From: BQJU01 sp964015035
GTDB taxonomy: Bacteria > Bacteroidota > Bacteroidia > Chitinophagales > Saprospiraceae
Direction of reading: 5' to 3'
Assembly (NCBI GenBank): GCA_964015035.1
Contig: CAXHCA010000001.1
Span: forward strand, 62,001 to 126,000
Length of the DNA stretch: 64,000 nucleotides
Within the stretch, counting starts at the first letter, position 1. Each line of letters starts with the position of its first letter. The notes below the pieces were generated by a model. That model was not told the origin of the DNA and did not search any database. It saw nothing but the letters and a program-made list of their open reading frames with translations. Of this stretch, positions 1 through 8,428 are shown piece by piece. Both the position numbers and the translations under genes were made by a program.

Positions 1-593
1 TGACGCTTAGGGAGGCAAAAGATTTATCGGAATTGCCTAAATCTGATGACCATAACCTCGTAGCGCGTTATCCCGGAAAGCCCAAAATGCTGCTGAGTTA
101 TGCCGATATGCTGGAAAAATCTTCCCGCTTTAAATCGGTGACTTTGTACAGCGAAAATTATAAAAAATTAGTGGAAGATTTCGAGTCAAACTATAATCTT
201 GTACAGGCTGCAGGAGGGGTGGTCTTTCGAGAAAATGGAGAGGCTCTTTTTATTTTTAGAAGAGGTTATTGGGATTTGCCAAAGGGAAAAATTGAGAAAA
301 AGGAAAAGAGAAAAGATGCCGCCATCCGGGAGGTCCAAGAGGAAACGGGGTTGCAGCAAATTAACCTTAAGGATTTTTTGGGCACCACTCATCACACTTA
401 TCGATTGCCCAATGGGAAACGCGTTCTCAAAAGCACTTATTGGTATACTATGGAGACCCAGGAAACTGAATTGCACCCACAGAAAGAAGAAGATATTGAA
501 AAGGCGGTCTGGATGCCATTGAGTGCCGTTGAGGGGCTTCAAGAGCCCATTTACAAAAACATCCTGGAGGTCCTTGCTTGGGCAGCAAAATGA
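1..593 (+). CDS. NUDIX hydrolase, 5' end outside window
   Basis: NUDIX-family pyrophosphohydrolase, which cleaves a nucleoside diphosphate linked to another group; the substrate cannot be told. The full Nudix box GX5EX7REUXEEXGU is visible, from GKIEKKE to REVQEETGL, after a conserved AAGGVVF strand and the WDLPKGK segment. The reading frame is open to the left edge with no ATG before a TTG at 33, so the gene very probably begins outside the window and lacks some N-terminal residues here. The N-terminal region of about 60 residues before the Nudix fold is typical of Bacteroidota NUDIX proteins of about 200 residues. The family is sure; the start is not visible. Confidence 0.88.
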   Translation, partial: TLREAKDLSELPKSDDHNLVARYPGKPKMLLSYADMLEKSSRFKSVTLYSENYKKLVEDFESNYNLVQAAGGVVFRENGEALFIFRRGYWDLPKGKIEKKEKRKDAAIREVQEETGLQQINLKDFLGTTHHTYRLPNGKRVLKSTYWYTMETQETELHPQKEEDIEKAVWMPLSAVEGLQEPIYKNILEVLAWAAK

Positions 594-905
594 ATGATCA
601 CCTTTAGTGTGTGCCTCCTTGTGGATTTGGTAAAACGGGGATTCAACCCAATTAATGTCGGGTTCAAGTCGGATATCCGCCATTTTTTTTGAAAAAATTT
701 TTTCTACTGAAAGGAAATTTTATTTTCGTGTCGTACTTTTACACGTCGAAATATTTGGTTATTGTATTTTCTACAATAATTAATTATGATGGCAAGGATT
801 TTATAAAAAGGAGCGGATGTATAAATTTAAAATCGCTTTTTTTTAATTGAACCTATTTGCTATATTTGCATTGTAATCCCGTAACATACTCAAAATCAAA
901 ATGTC
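594..905. other. Intergenic gap, no gene seen
   Basis: This 312-bp gap separates the NUDIX gene from the small secreted protein. It holds T-rich and A-rich runs around 684-707 that could help end the upstream transcript, a short tRNA-like 3' sequence near 645-684 that does not fold as a tRNA, and a -7-like hexamer region just before the next gene. No coding sequence was recognised. Confidence 0.5.
861..868 (+). promoter_or_regulatory. Bacteroidota -7 promoter motif
   Basis: TATATTTG matches the Bacteroidota primary sigma factor -7 consensus TAnnTTTG exactly and lies about 38 bases before the ATG at 906. No clear TTTG -33 element is seen at the expected 19-21 base spacing, where there is a T-run instead. 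Confidence 0.5.
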
Positions 906-1283
906 ATGCAACGAAAATTCTTCTTTGCGTTGTTACTATGCCTCGGTGCTTTTCAAATGGGATTTTCCCAGTTACCTTCTTCCGACAGTGCAGACAACCT
1001 AGTTACCTCCACAGACAAAACTGTAGAGATTAGCGAAAATTGGTCATTTTATGCTGATGATGAAAATCAACTGTATTATATTGATTTTCAAAATCTGAAG
1101 ATCAATCTCAGCAACATCGTCATCAAGAATGAGAATGGCCAGGTATTATTGAAGGATGATGTCTTTGACCTTCCGGTGAATACCATCTACGAATTGGATT
1201 TTAGCCAATACGGGGCAGGTACCTACGAAATTGAGCTGCATTCCTTTACTGGAATTATGCGAAAAAGCGTCACAGTTAAGTAG
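906..1283 (+). CDS. Small secreted protein of unknown function
   Basis: A 125-residue protein not recognised by name. Residues 1-21 form a clear signal peptide (charged MQRK, hydrophobic FFFALLLCLGAF, cleavage probably after GFSQ), so it is exported. The mature part is beta-rich and ends GAGTYEIELHSFTGIMRKSVTVK-like, with the 'G-Y-x-(I/V)-x-(L/V)' and basic last-strand pattern seen in small immunoglobulin-like or type A T9SS sorting domains. That resemblance is only suggestive: the protein is little larger than such a domain, so it may be a periplasmic or surface protein of one domain. It stands alone, with a good -7 motif in front. Confidence 0.7.
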   Translation: MQRKFFFALLLCLGAFQMGFSQLPSSDSADNLVTSTDKTVEISENWSFYADDENQLYYIDFQNLKINLSNIVIKNENGQVLLKDDVFDLPVNTIYELDFSQYGAGTYEIELHSFTGIMRKSVTVK

Positions 1284-1350
1284 CCTTGAATAGCTAGCTG
1301 CTAGTTTAATTTGCTCGGCCCTGCCTGAGTGGAGTAAGTGGTTGGTAAAC

Positions 1351-1836
1351 CTAGCCTCCATTATTTACTTTTTCAACCTCTTTTATTTTACCCAATATTT
1401 TTGAGACCGGGTAGTTGAACTCCGAAAGCACGTGGAGTTTGCCATTATTTTCTTCAATGAGCAAAAGCCTGACTTCGCTGGTTGCTTGTTTTGGATTGAT
1501 CACCGATCTCTTTGTCTCCCTTTTGATGAAAGCCTTTTTCATTTCACTAAATGCAACAGTGCCGGAAGGCAATTCAATGCGATCCTGATAGATACTCACA
1601 GGGCCTGTTTTTTTCATACTCCAACTGCTGAAAAATGCAGTCGATGCAGCAATGAGAAAAGCAAAAAAGGTGAGCATAGCGAGTAATGCATTACGATTAT
1701 AGGCTTCTCGATCCACTTTTCTTCTAATTAGAAAAATTACGCCGCCTAAGGTGATCACTGCAATGAGCAGTGCCATCCAGAAGGTAATTTGGTCAGTGGA
1801 AACGGTCGCGGTAAAGGAGTGCAGGGGGCTGTCCAT
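1351..1836 (-). CDS. Two-helix membrane protein, unknown function
   Basis: A 161-residue protein with two transmembrane helices, at about residues 18-37 and 49-70, separated by a short basic loop (RRKVDREAYNRN). The C-terminal 85 residues are soluble and beta-rich, with an 'IYQDRIELPSGTVAFSEMKKAFIK' flavour (strand, turn, strand) that recalls bacterial PH-like domains attached to a membrane hairpin. No enzyme motif is visible. It is transcribed away from the mcrB gene, with 80 bp between the two starts, so a shared divergent control region is possible. There is no evidence that it belongs to the restriction cassette. Confidence 0.65.
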   Translation of the reverse strand: MDSPLHSFTATVSTDQITFWMALLIAVITLGGVIFLIRRKVDREAYNRNALLAMLTFFAFLIAASTAFFSSWSMKKTGPVSIYQDRIELPSGTVAFSEMKKAFIKRETKRSVINPKQATSEVRLLLIEENNGKLHVLSEFNYPVSKILGKIKEVEKVNNGG

Positions 1837-1916
1837 GTTTTTGGGTGCAAAATAAGCAATTATCCATGTTTGTGATCAATGAATTTCCTATTTTGAGCAC
1901 ATAAGCATTGCCCAAT

Positions 1917-3830
1917 ATGTCAAGTCAAGGGATACAATACTGGTTATTTCAATCAAATCCAGGTGTTTTTCAATTACGGGAAGCCTTAAAGGCTGATGCC
2001 GTGCAAACCCATGCAGTGATCACCCACAAGAAAAAGATTAAGCAGGGTGATAAGGCCATTTTATGGCAAACTGGTAAAAATGCAGGATGTTATGCACTGG
2101 CTACAATAGTAAGCGAAGCTCAGGAAATGGCCGTACCGGATGAAGAATTGCCTTTTTTCTTAAATGAACCCCAAACGGGGTATCGCGTCAAAATAAAGAT
2201 AGATTTCAATCTTTGGAACCGTCCCATTACTAAGGAGTTGTTGCCCTCCTACGGTAGCATGAAACGGTTTTATGCGGGCCTTCCGGGAACAAACTACAAA
2301 GCCACTCAACGGCAGTATGAAACCCTCGAACATTTGGTTAAAGAATTGGATGCTGTGCATGAACCCATGCCAGAATATGAATTAAGAACCTGGCTAAATC
2401 CTCCCTTAAACCAGATCCTGTATGGACCGCCCGGTACTGGCAAAACCTATCAAACCGTTAATTATGCCTTGTCGATCATCGAAAACCGCAGTTTGGAGGA
2501 ATTGGCCCTCGAAAACCGTTTAGAGTTACGGCGTAGGTACCAAGGTTACCTAATCAATGGGCAAATTAACTTTGTCACCTTTCACCAATCTTTTACTTAT
2601 GAAGACTTTGTGGAAGGCATCAAACCCTTATCAACGGCAGAAGGATTGCAGTATGTGATTGAAAACGGTGTGTTTAAAATCATGTGTGAAGCGGCACGCA
2701 ATTGTTTGATGGAAGCCATTTTGCAAGAGCAGCCCCAGTATCATGTTCAATTCAAATTTGGCCAACTATATTCAGCATTTCTGGACCATATTCGAAAAGA
2801 TAGTTTTAAATATTTTGTCACGCCGCATCAGTCGCGGGTACTGCTTCATCGCATTCAGCCTTACGGCAATATTGCCCTGCGAGGCGAAAAGTCTTTTTCT
2901 GTCAAAACCGTACGTCGCGATTTGATTCAGCAATTGTATCTGAAATCAAATAATGTAGAGAATGGCAGCGAATTAGAAGGTATTGATGAAATTGTCGGAA
3001 AAGGTAACACCGGTGTCTATCTGGCGGTTTATCATGAATTGAAGAAGTTTGAAAAGGACTTTGTTCAAAATCTTGAAATGGAAGCCATGGCCTCGGTGGA
3101 AGGAGAATCATCGGCTCAATACGAAGTACCTCTTTTGACAGAATCCATGCTCTCCCGCTGTCGGAGATATGTATTGATTATCGATGAAATCAACAGAGCC
3201 AATCTCTCTGCTGTATTTGGTGAACTTATCACCTTATTGGAGCCAGATAAAAGAGATGGACAACAGGAAGCAACCCAATTGATCCTGCCCTATTCCAAAA
3301 TGTATTTTTCAGTACCTCCCAATCTGTACTTGATCGGTACGATGAATGCCACTGATCGCAGCACCCAGTCGATGGACTTGGCATTGCGCAGACGATTTGC
3401 CTTTCAGGAACTACTGCCACAACCCAATTTGATTGGCCAGTTGGCTAGGGTGCCTTTTCCGGCCGGAATTGACCTCAATAAGTTGTTGACAGTCATTAAC
3501 CGGCGTATCGAACAGTTGTTGGATAGCCAGCACTGTATCGGACATGCCTATTTCTTAAATGTCTATGATTTGGATGATTTAAAAGCCGTTTTTGCTCAAA
3601 CTATCATACCTCTACTCAAGGACTATTTTTTTAATGATCTGGAAAAAATAGGCATGATTCTCGGGCGAAATTTTGTGCAGGCCATTAGAGACGAGGGAAC
3701 TGATTTTGCCGATTTCGAAGCATCTTATTCCAGTGCTTTTGCCGACCGAACGGTTTATCAGCTTCGCCCGATAGAAGACATGAGAGAGATCGACTTTATC
3801 AAAATATATGATAAAAATTACCAGGAATGA
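1917..3830 (+). CDS. mcrB: EVE-domain McrB-type AAA+ GTPase
   Basis: Motor subunit of a McrBC-type, modification-dependent restriction system. Residues about 6-142 are an EVE (PUA/YTH-like) domain, with YWLFQSNP at the start and GDKAILWQTGKNAGCYALATI in the middle; EVE domains are linked to reading modified cytosines. The AAA+ part has Walker A GPPGTGKT near residue 170, the McrB-specific FVTFHQSFTYEDFVEG segment, Walker B LIIDEINRAN near 421 and the GTMNATD sensor with LRRRFAF. An extra stretch of about 110 residues lies between Walker A and Walker B. At about 637 residues it is longer than E. coli McrB (459). ATG at 1917 is preferred over an in-frame TTG at 1908. Its stop overlaps the next start in ATGA. 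Confidence 0.92.
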   Translation: MSSQGIQYWLFQSNPGVFQLREALKADAVQTHAVITHKKKIKQGDKAILWQTGKNAGCYALATIVSEAQEMAVPDEELPFFLNEPQTGYRVKIKIDFNLWNRPITKELLPSYGSMKRFYAGLPGTNYKATQRQYETLEHLVKELDAVHEPMPEYELRTWLNPPLNQILYGPPGTGKTYQTVNYALSIIENRSLEELALENRLELRRRYQGYLINGQINFVTFHQSFTYEDFVEGIKPLSTAEGLQYVIENGVFKIMCEAARNCLMEAILQEQPQYHVQFKFGQLYSAFLDHIRKDSFKYFVTPHQSRVLLHRIQPYGNIALRGEKSFSVKTVRRDLIQQLYLKSNNVENGSELEGIDEIVGKGNTGVYLAVYHELKKFEKDFVQNLEMEAMASVEGESSAQYEVPLLTESMLSRCRRYVLIIDEINRANLSAVFGELITLLEPDKRDGQQEATQLILPYSKMYFSVPPNLYLIGTMNATDRSTQSMDLALRRRFAFQELLPQPNLIGQLARVPFPAGIDLNKLLTVINRRIEQLLDSQHCIGHAYFLNVYDLDDLKAVFAQTIIPLLKDYFFNDLEKIGMILGRNFVQAIRDEGTDFADFEASYSSAFADRTVYQLRPIEDMREIDFIKIYDKNYQE

Positions 3831-4984
3831 GGCGTTTATTATTGGGAATTTTGACCTTATTTTTAGCTGCCTGTGGAGCTGCCCCTAATACGAATGACCC
3901 TGCTCTGGATCAAGGCCTGATTGAGGCTGTTTTGAAAAATGACCCTCAGCGGGTAGATTCTTTATTGATAGCTGGAGCCGATCCCAATGCCTTGGACAAA
4001 AAAGGGACTCCCGTTTTAATCATGAGTGCCATCAGGCAAGAAGAGGCCATTGTTCGTTCCTTACTTGAAAACGGTGCCGACCCTAATGCGCGCCGTCAAA
4101 GCGATTTCTTCAGTACGGCCTTGATGGAAATTGCACCCACCAATAATCTAAAGATCGCCCGACTGCTATTGCAATATAAGGCTAAAGTAAATCAATTAGA
4201 TAGCCTGGGCGACCCTGCCATCAATTGGGCGGCCTATCACGGTCGCTTGGCGCTGGTTGATCTCTTGATCCAAACTGGCGCTCGTTTTGATATTGAAGGC
4301 GCTCAGGGAACTGCATTGGATATTGCCGTTAAGCAATGGCACGACGATTTGGCTGAATACCTGATCTCTAAAGGAGCGGGTAGACCTGTGAACAGTGCAA
4401 TTGCTCAAAGGGCCATTCGCGCAGTAAAAGAAGGCAATGAAATAGCCTTACAGGAAGCCTTGCAAGCTGGTGCAAATCCCAACCAAAAAGATGAAGCAGA
4501 CACGCCCTTGTTGGTGTTAGCAGCCTCTAAAGGTAGAGATGATCTAGTAGGAGTCCTGATTGATTCGGGAGCAAATCCTAATGCACTAAATAGGGTAGGG
4601 CAGACAGCAATGACCCGAGCTGCCTACTTTGGTCACCGAGCGGTTTTTGAGCAGCTTCTGGCGGCAGGAGCTGATCCGGAATTGTCAGGAGAAAGATATA
4701 AGATCAACCCGATCTTAAGTGCGGCCATTGCCGGACAAGCAGCCGTTGGGAAAAGACTTGTTGAAATCGGGGTAGATGTCGATGTACAAGATGGGACCAA
4801 CGGATTTACACCTATGATGTTTGCGGTGGCCTACGGGCATGTTGATTTTGTAAAAGTATTGGTAACAGCAAGGGCCAATCCTTACATTAAGAGTAAAGAT
4901 GGGACCGGATTATATGACCTTTTGAGCTATTCGCGCAACTCGGAAATCAAATCCTTATTGGAGGAATATGTTTTAAAAAAATGA
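3827..4984 (+). CDS. Ankyrin-repeat lipoprotein inside the mcrBC operon
   Basis: A 385-residue exported lipoprotein. Residues 1-16 are a lipoprotein signal peptide with lipobox LAAC (Cys16); the rest is about ten ankyrin repeats, each marked by a GA(D/N)PN-type turn (for example GADPNALDKKGTP, GANPNQKDEADTP, GANPNALNRVGQT). Ankyrin repeats bind protein partners; no catalytic domain is seen. The unusual part is position: its ATG overlaps the mcrB stop (ATGA at 3827-3830) and its stop overlaps the mcrC start (ATGA at 4981-4984), so all three are very likely translationally coupled. A periplasmic or membrane-anchored partner is unexpected between two subunits of a cytoplasmic nuclease. A role as sensor, anchor or toxicity brake is inference only. 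Confidence 0.93.
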   Translation: MRRLLLGILTLFLAACGAAPNTNDPALDQGLIEAVLKNDPQRVDSLLIAGADPNALDKKGTPVLIMSAIRQEEAIVRSLLENGADPNARRQSDFFSTALMEIAPTNNLKIARLLLQYKAKVNQLDSLGDPAINWAAYHGRLALVDLLIQTGARFDIEGAQGTALDIAVKQWHDDLAEYLISKGAGRPVNSAIAQRAIRAVKEGNEIALQEALQAGANPNQKDEADTPLLVLAASKGRDDLVGVLIDSGANPNALNRVGQTAMTRAAYFGHRAVFEQLLAAGADPELSGERYKINPILSAAIAGQAAVGKRLVEIGVDVDVQDGTNGFTPMMFAVAYGHVDFVKVLVTARANPYIKSKDGTGLYDLLSYSRNSEIKSLLEEYVLKK

Positions 4985-6228
4985 ATCAGCTTCCCAAAAT
5001 AATCCGTGTGTTTGAACACCAGACCCTTCGAGTCGGGGAAGCGGTGAATGGTATTCTATTTGAACAAAAGCACTTTCTGGCGTTGGTTGATTATGCCTCG
5101 GGGAAGAAGGAACGGTATTTTACAATTCGCCATCACGCGGTTCGTTTTACCCACTACGTTGGGGTAATTCAGATCGGTAATTTATTGATTGAAATTTTGC
5201 CTAAAACAGACCGTTACGGCGGCAAGCGTGACTTCTTCCTTTGGCAAAGGTTTCTACTGGATCTCTTGCGAGCAGTAAGTTGGTTAAAGGTTGATTATCC
5301 TGGCCTTGCGCTGATTGATCAAGAGCGCAATAATTTGCTAAACTACATCATTGACCATTTCCTAAAAGAGGTAGAACGCTTGCTAAAAAAGGGCCTAACC
5401 TATGATTACCGCTCCCATCGTGGTAATCTTAAGGTTTTGAAAGGCCGTTTGATATTTCGAGAGCATCTGCAAAAAAATCAAATTCATCAGGAACGGTTTT
5501 TTACGGAACATCAGGTTTATGAGGCGGACCACCTACCCAATCAGGTGTTATTTAAAACACTACAGGTGCTGGCCAAACTGACCATTGATCAGGATTTGCA
5601 ATGGCGAATACATCGATTATCTTTACTATTTCCCCCCTGCACCGATTTACCGTTCGTGACCGAAGAGTTGTTTGTCAGATTGATGCAAGATCGCGGCTAT
5701 ACCTCTTACCAAAACGCATTTTTACTATCCAGGATGATTCTACTCAATTATCGCCCGGGAATCAAGGGAGGAAAGTATCCGCTATTGGGCATGCTGTTTG
5801 ATATGAATCAATTGTGGGAGCAGTATATTTATGGTCAACTGGCCAAGGTGAAGATGGCTGGTGTTTCCGTCAGCCGACAAAGTCGGCGACCATTTTGGGA
5901 TAAACGCTACCTACAAGCCGACCTCGTGCTGACCACTCCCGAAGAGCACTTTATTCTAGACACCAAATGGAAAGTCTTGTCAAGTTCCGATCCAAGTATG
6001 GAAGACTTGCGTCAAATGTTTGTTTACGCTCAGTTCTTTGATGCCCCACAAGCGGTTTTAATCTATCCGCAAGCAGCCACAGAAGAAGACAGAGGACCAA
6101 TCAGTTATGCCCTTAATGAAACAAAGCCAGCTGTAAGTTGCCGACTTTGTTTCGTGAAGCCTATAAAAGAGGGAAGGCTTAACTTGCACTTGGGCGAAGA
6201 ATTGCTGGCTTCTCTGATTCACGTCTAG
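4981..6228 (+). CDS. mcrC: McrC-type restriction nuclease subunit
   Basis: Nuclease subunit that works with the McrB ring to cut DNA bearing modified cytosines. At 415 residues it has the usual McrC length, an N-terminal beta-rich domain ending in HYVGVIQIGNLLIEILPK, and a C-terminal PD-(D/E)xK nuclease: Asp314 (LQADLVL) followed by Asp327-x-Lys329 (ILDTKWK) and a later DLRQMFVYAQ helix. All catalytic residues are present, so the enzyme looks active. It begins in an ATGA overlap with the ankyrin lipoprotein gene and ends tail to tail with the DUF4340 gene, the two stop codons overlapping by 4 bases at 6225-6228. Confidence 0.93.
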   Translation: MNQLPKIIRVFEHQTLRVGEAVNGILFEQKHFLALVDYASGKKERYFTIRHHAVRFTHYVGVIQIGNLLIEILPKTDRYGGKRDFFLWQRFLLDLLRAVSWLKVDYPGLALIDQERNNLLNYIIDHFLKEVERLLKKGLTYDYRSHRGNLKVLKGRLIFREHLQKNQIHQERFFTEHQVYEADHLPNQVLFKTLQVLAKLTIDQDLQWRIHRLSLLFPPCTDLPFVTEELFVRLMQDRGYTSYQNAFLLSRMILLNYRPGIKGGKYPLLGMLFDMNQLWEQYIYGQLAKVKMAGVSVSRQSRRPFWDKRYLQADLVLTTPEEHFILDTKWKVLSSSDPSMEDLRQMFVYAQFFDAPQAVLIYPQAATEEDRGPISYALNETKPAVSCRLCFVKPIKEGRLNLHLGEELLASLIHV

Positions 6229-7166
6229 TTTTCCTGCATAAATGCCTCTGGGGTTTTGAATATCTTTGAATACACCCCGCTGCTATCACTGGAAAACCAA
6301 GCCCCTTTATTTAAGCTTGAATGAATGATAAATGGCTGAGCCTGCGTCGTATCCTGGTAAGCGGTAATAATGATGGGATCGGGGAGGCCCTGACCTTCAA
6401 GTTGTAACTGATTGATTTGTTTTTCTTCGGCCATTGTCTCGTCGAAGTTGTCGGCAAAGGTATGGCCTGAAAGGTTTCTCAAGGTGTTGAGGAAGTTTTC
6501 CACCTTCATTGAATCGAGCGGCAACTGAGTACTAACCTGCCAACCCGCTGGCGTTTTTTGGAACTGGTAGCTGGTGTCTGGCGTTTCAAACCGAAAGGTA
6601 TTGATGGTGGCCTCTGCGGTCATTTTGGAAAGCACTTTGTTGCGATAGGCTTCAAACCCTCTTCCAAGGGTAAGGGTTTGAAAACCATCGATGGCATAAA
6701 CCTCCTTCTCACCGGCCAGGCGAATATAAGCGGTACTCGTCCTGTTTTGTTGATTAAAATTGAATTTCCCCAAAATAAAATCATGGGTTTGCTTGCCACC
6801 TTCTGATACCCGAATGCGCGTGCCTTGTCCATCACCTACTTCAAATTCACTCCATTTTGCTTCGTTTTTTGCCGCAATCCGATTGCTTTTGATCAGCGTC
6901 AAACTGGACAACAGGTTCTGTACTTCGGTTGGAACGGCTCTGACATTAATGGCCCCATTAGATACAATCCAGGTGTTGTCTTCTTTCCTGAGGCTGACTT
7001 CTTCTTCATTGTTTTTAGTGTTGATAATGATTGAACTGACAGCGGCCGTATCCACAGTGATCAGTTCTGCTTTAAAACTGCGGGATTTTTTTCCGGCAAA
7101 TACCTGGCTAAGACCGTAGATGCCAAGCAATGCCAGGAATACAAACAAAAGTGTTTTGTTGTTCAT
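6225..7166 (-). CDS. DUF4340 domain protein
   Basis: A 313-residue membrane-anchored protein with one N-terminal hydrophobic helix (about residues 4-24) followed by repeated DUF4340 units, recognisable by the pattern of strand-rich blocks such as IIINTKNNEEEVSLRKEDNTWIV and VQNLLSSLTLIKSNRI. In Bacteroidota such proteins often accompany GldG-type ABC transport components and are thought to act in the periplasm, but no transporter gene lies here. It follows rdgB by 21 bases on the same strand, so the two are probably co-transcribed. The molecular role is unknown. Confidence 0.8.
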   Translation of the reverse strand: MNNKTLLFVFLALLGIYGLSQVFAGKKSRSFKAELITVDTAAVSSIIINTKNNEEEVSLRKEDNTWIVSNGAINVRAVPTEVQNLLSSLTLIKSNRIAAKNEAKWSEFEVGDGQGTRIRVSEGGKQTHDFILGKFNFNQQNRTSTAYIRLAGEKEVYAIDGFQTLTLGRGFEAYRNKVLSKMTAEATINTFRFETPDTSYQFQKTPAGWQVSTQLPLDSMKVENFLNTLRNLSGHTFADNFDETMAEEKQINQLQLEGQGLPDPIIITAYQDTTQAQPFIIHSSLNKGAWFSSDSSGVYSKIFKTPEAFMQEN

Positions 7167-7187
7167 CTTTCGGTATTTTTAAATGAT

Positions 7188-7775
7188 TTAAGACTTTCGT
7201 TGGGATTTTAGAAAGGCGACTAATTGGGCCACAGCCTGACCTCGGTGACTAATCGCATTTTTTTCCTCTGGAGAAAAGGTTGCAAAGGTCCGGTCGTAAC
7301 CCTGAGGAACAAAAATGGGATCATATCCAAAACCTTTTACTCCGTCCTTTTGCATGGCGATAGTCCCTTCCACTGTTCCTTCAAAATAGTGTGTCTCTCC
7401 CTCCCATATTAGTGCGATGACGGTCCTAAACCGGGCTGCACGGTTGGCGACTCCCTGGAGCTTTTCTAAAACTAAGTCCATATTGGCATCTGGATCACGG
7501 TTGGGGCCTGCATACCGGGCCGTATAAACCCCCGGGGCACCGTTAAGGGCATCGATTTCTAAACCGCTGTCTTCGGAAAAACAGTCCTTACCGAAGTGTT
7601 GTCGTACAAATTCTGCCTTAATTAATGCATTAGCGCTAAAACTATCTCCTGTTTCAGGAATGTCATCTGTATATCCGAGATCCGCCAAGCTGATGATCTG
7701 GTAGGAATTGCCTAGTAATTCTTTGACTTCACGGAGTTTATGTTCATTTCCGGTTGCGAATACAATTGACTTCAT
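7188..7775 (-). CDS. rdgB: dITP/XTP pyrophosphatase (Ham1 family)
   Basis: House-cleaning enzyme that hydrolyses non-canonical purine triphosphates (dITP, XTP) to monophosphates, keeping them out of DNA and RNA. At 195 residues it is of full family length and shows the diagnostic motifs in order: ATGNEHK at residues 7-13, DSFSANALIKAEF, SEDSGLEIDALNGAPGVYTARYAG, FGYDPIF and SHRGQA. It lies in a leftward group between an unknown gene and the DUF4340 gene. A fragment of dispersed repeat family 1 lies just upstream (7793-7845). Confidence 0.96.
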   Translation of the reverse strand: MKSIVFATGNEHKLREVKELLGNSYQIISLADLGYTDDIPETGDSFSANALIKAEFVRQHFGKDCFSEDSGLEIDALNGAPGVYTARYAGPNRDPDANMDLVLEKLQGVANRAARFRTVIALIWEGETHYFEGTVEGTIAMQKDGVKGFGYDPIFVPQGYDRTFATFSPEEKNAISHRGQAVAQLVAFLKSQRKS

Positions 7776-7792
7776 GGATTTTATTCCTTATT

Positions 7793-7845
7793 TTAGTTCA
7801 ACCACAGCTTAGTCCGATTTTATATCGGAAGATTTGTCTAAGAAT
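7793..7845 (+). repeat. Repeat family 1, right-half fragment
   Basis: These 53 bases match the right half of the complete element at 18549-18680: the shared blocks include CCACAGCTT, CCGATTTTA, and the end TTTGTC-AAGAA. The left half is missing. The fragment runs into the 3' end of the gene at 7838-8323 and supplies its TAG stop codon. Confidence 0.7.
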
Positions 7846-8323
7846 GCTGTTTTTTAAACAATTGTCGAATGGCCTTCCATAGTGCACCGGATAATTGCGT
7901 GCCTTTTTGTTGCCGTTCTTCATGAATCCGTGCAATGTCATCCGCAAATAAATAGGTCTTTTGGTCTATTTCCACCGGTAAATAAGACGGGAATTGTGCC
8001 TGGATACCTATTTCAGCCGGACGAATGCCAAATGCAAAAATAGTATCTATTGCAAATTCTTTGTAAAGATCAGTGATTAAAACCCTTTGGTTGTTAGGGA
8101 GGTTTAATAAATAGGCATCTTTGGGTAGATTGACGGCTGCTGCATTAAAAATAGAATTTAGAAATCCTTCCAGGGTGGCCGCTTGATCTTCGGAGGAACG
8201 GTAAATAATAAAGATGGATCGCTGGCCTTCCCCCTTGATGGAGTTCCGAATCGCAGCCAATCCAGGTAGTGGATAAAGGGCAAAATCATAAAATCCCGTA
8301 GAAGAACGCTTGTTATTTTTCAA
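7838..8323 (-). CDS. Conserved-looking protein of unknown function
   Basis: A 161-residue soluble protein with no signal peptide or membrane helix. It has an alternating strand/helix character (GQRSIFIIYRSSEDQ, AYLLNLPNNQRVLITDL, DTIFAFGIRPAEIGIQAQF) and a basic C-terminal tail. I do not recognise a named family; the order of strands vaguely recalls small DNA polymerase III accessory subunits, which is only a guess. Its last two codons and stop lie inside a fragment of repeat family 1, which suggests that the original C-terminus was altered when the element inserted or decayed. It is the first gene of a leftward group with rdgB. Confidence 0.7.
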   Translation of the reverse strand: MKNNKRSSTGFYDFALYPLPGLAAIRNSIKGEGQRSIFIIYRSSEDQAATLEGFLNSIFNAAAVNLPKDAYLLNLPNNQRVLITDLYKEFAIDTIFAFGIRPAEIGIQAQFPSYLPVEIDQKTYLFADDIARIHEERQQKGTQLSGALWKAIRQLFKKQHS

Positions 8324-8428
8324 AATTTTGTACCTTAAAGAGTGTTTAAAACAAAATAATATTCTAAATTAAACCACTGATATTGCCTAAAATAGAATTT
8401 TTTTGTAATTTAGCAAAAAATTTGATTT

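Noticed and set aside
186..683. Open frame of 165 codons on the minus strand.
   Set aside because: It lies almost wholly against the NUDIX gene and has no recognisable protein features.
610..684. Possible tRNA: GGGTTCAAGTC and a 3' ending TATCCGCCA, with a D-arm-like GGATTTGGTA upstream.
   Set aside because: The T-arm cannot pair (too few bases between the loop and the acceptor end) and no anticodon arm fits, so this is at most a decayed remnant or chance.
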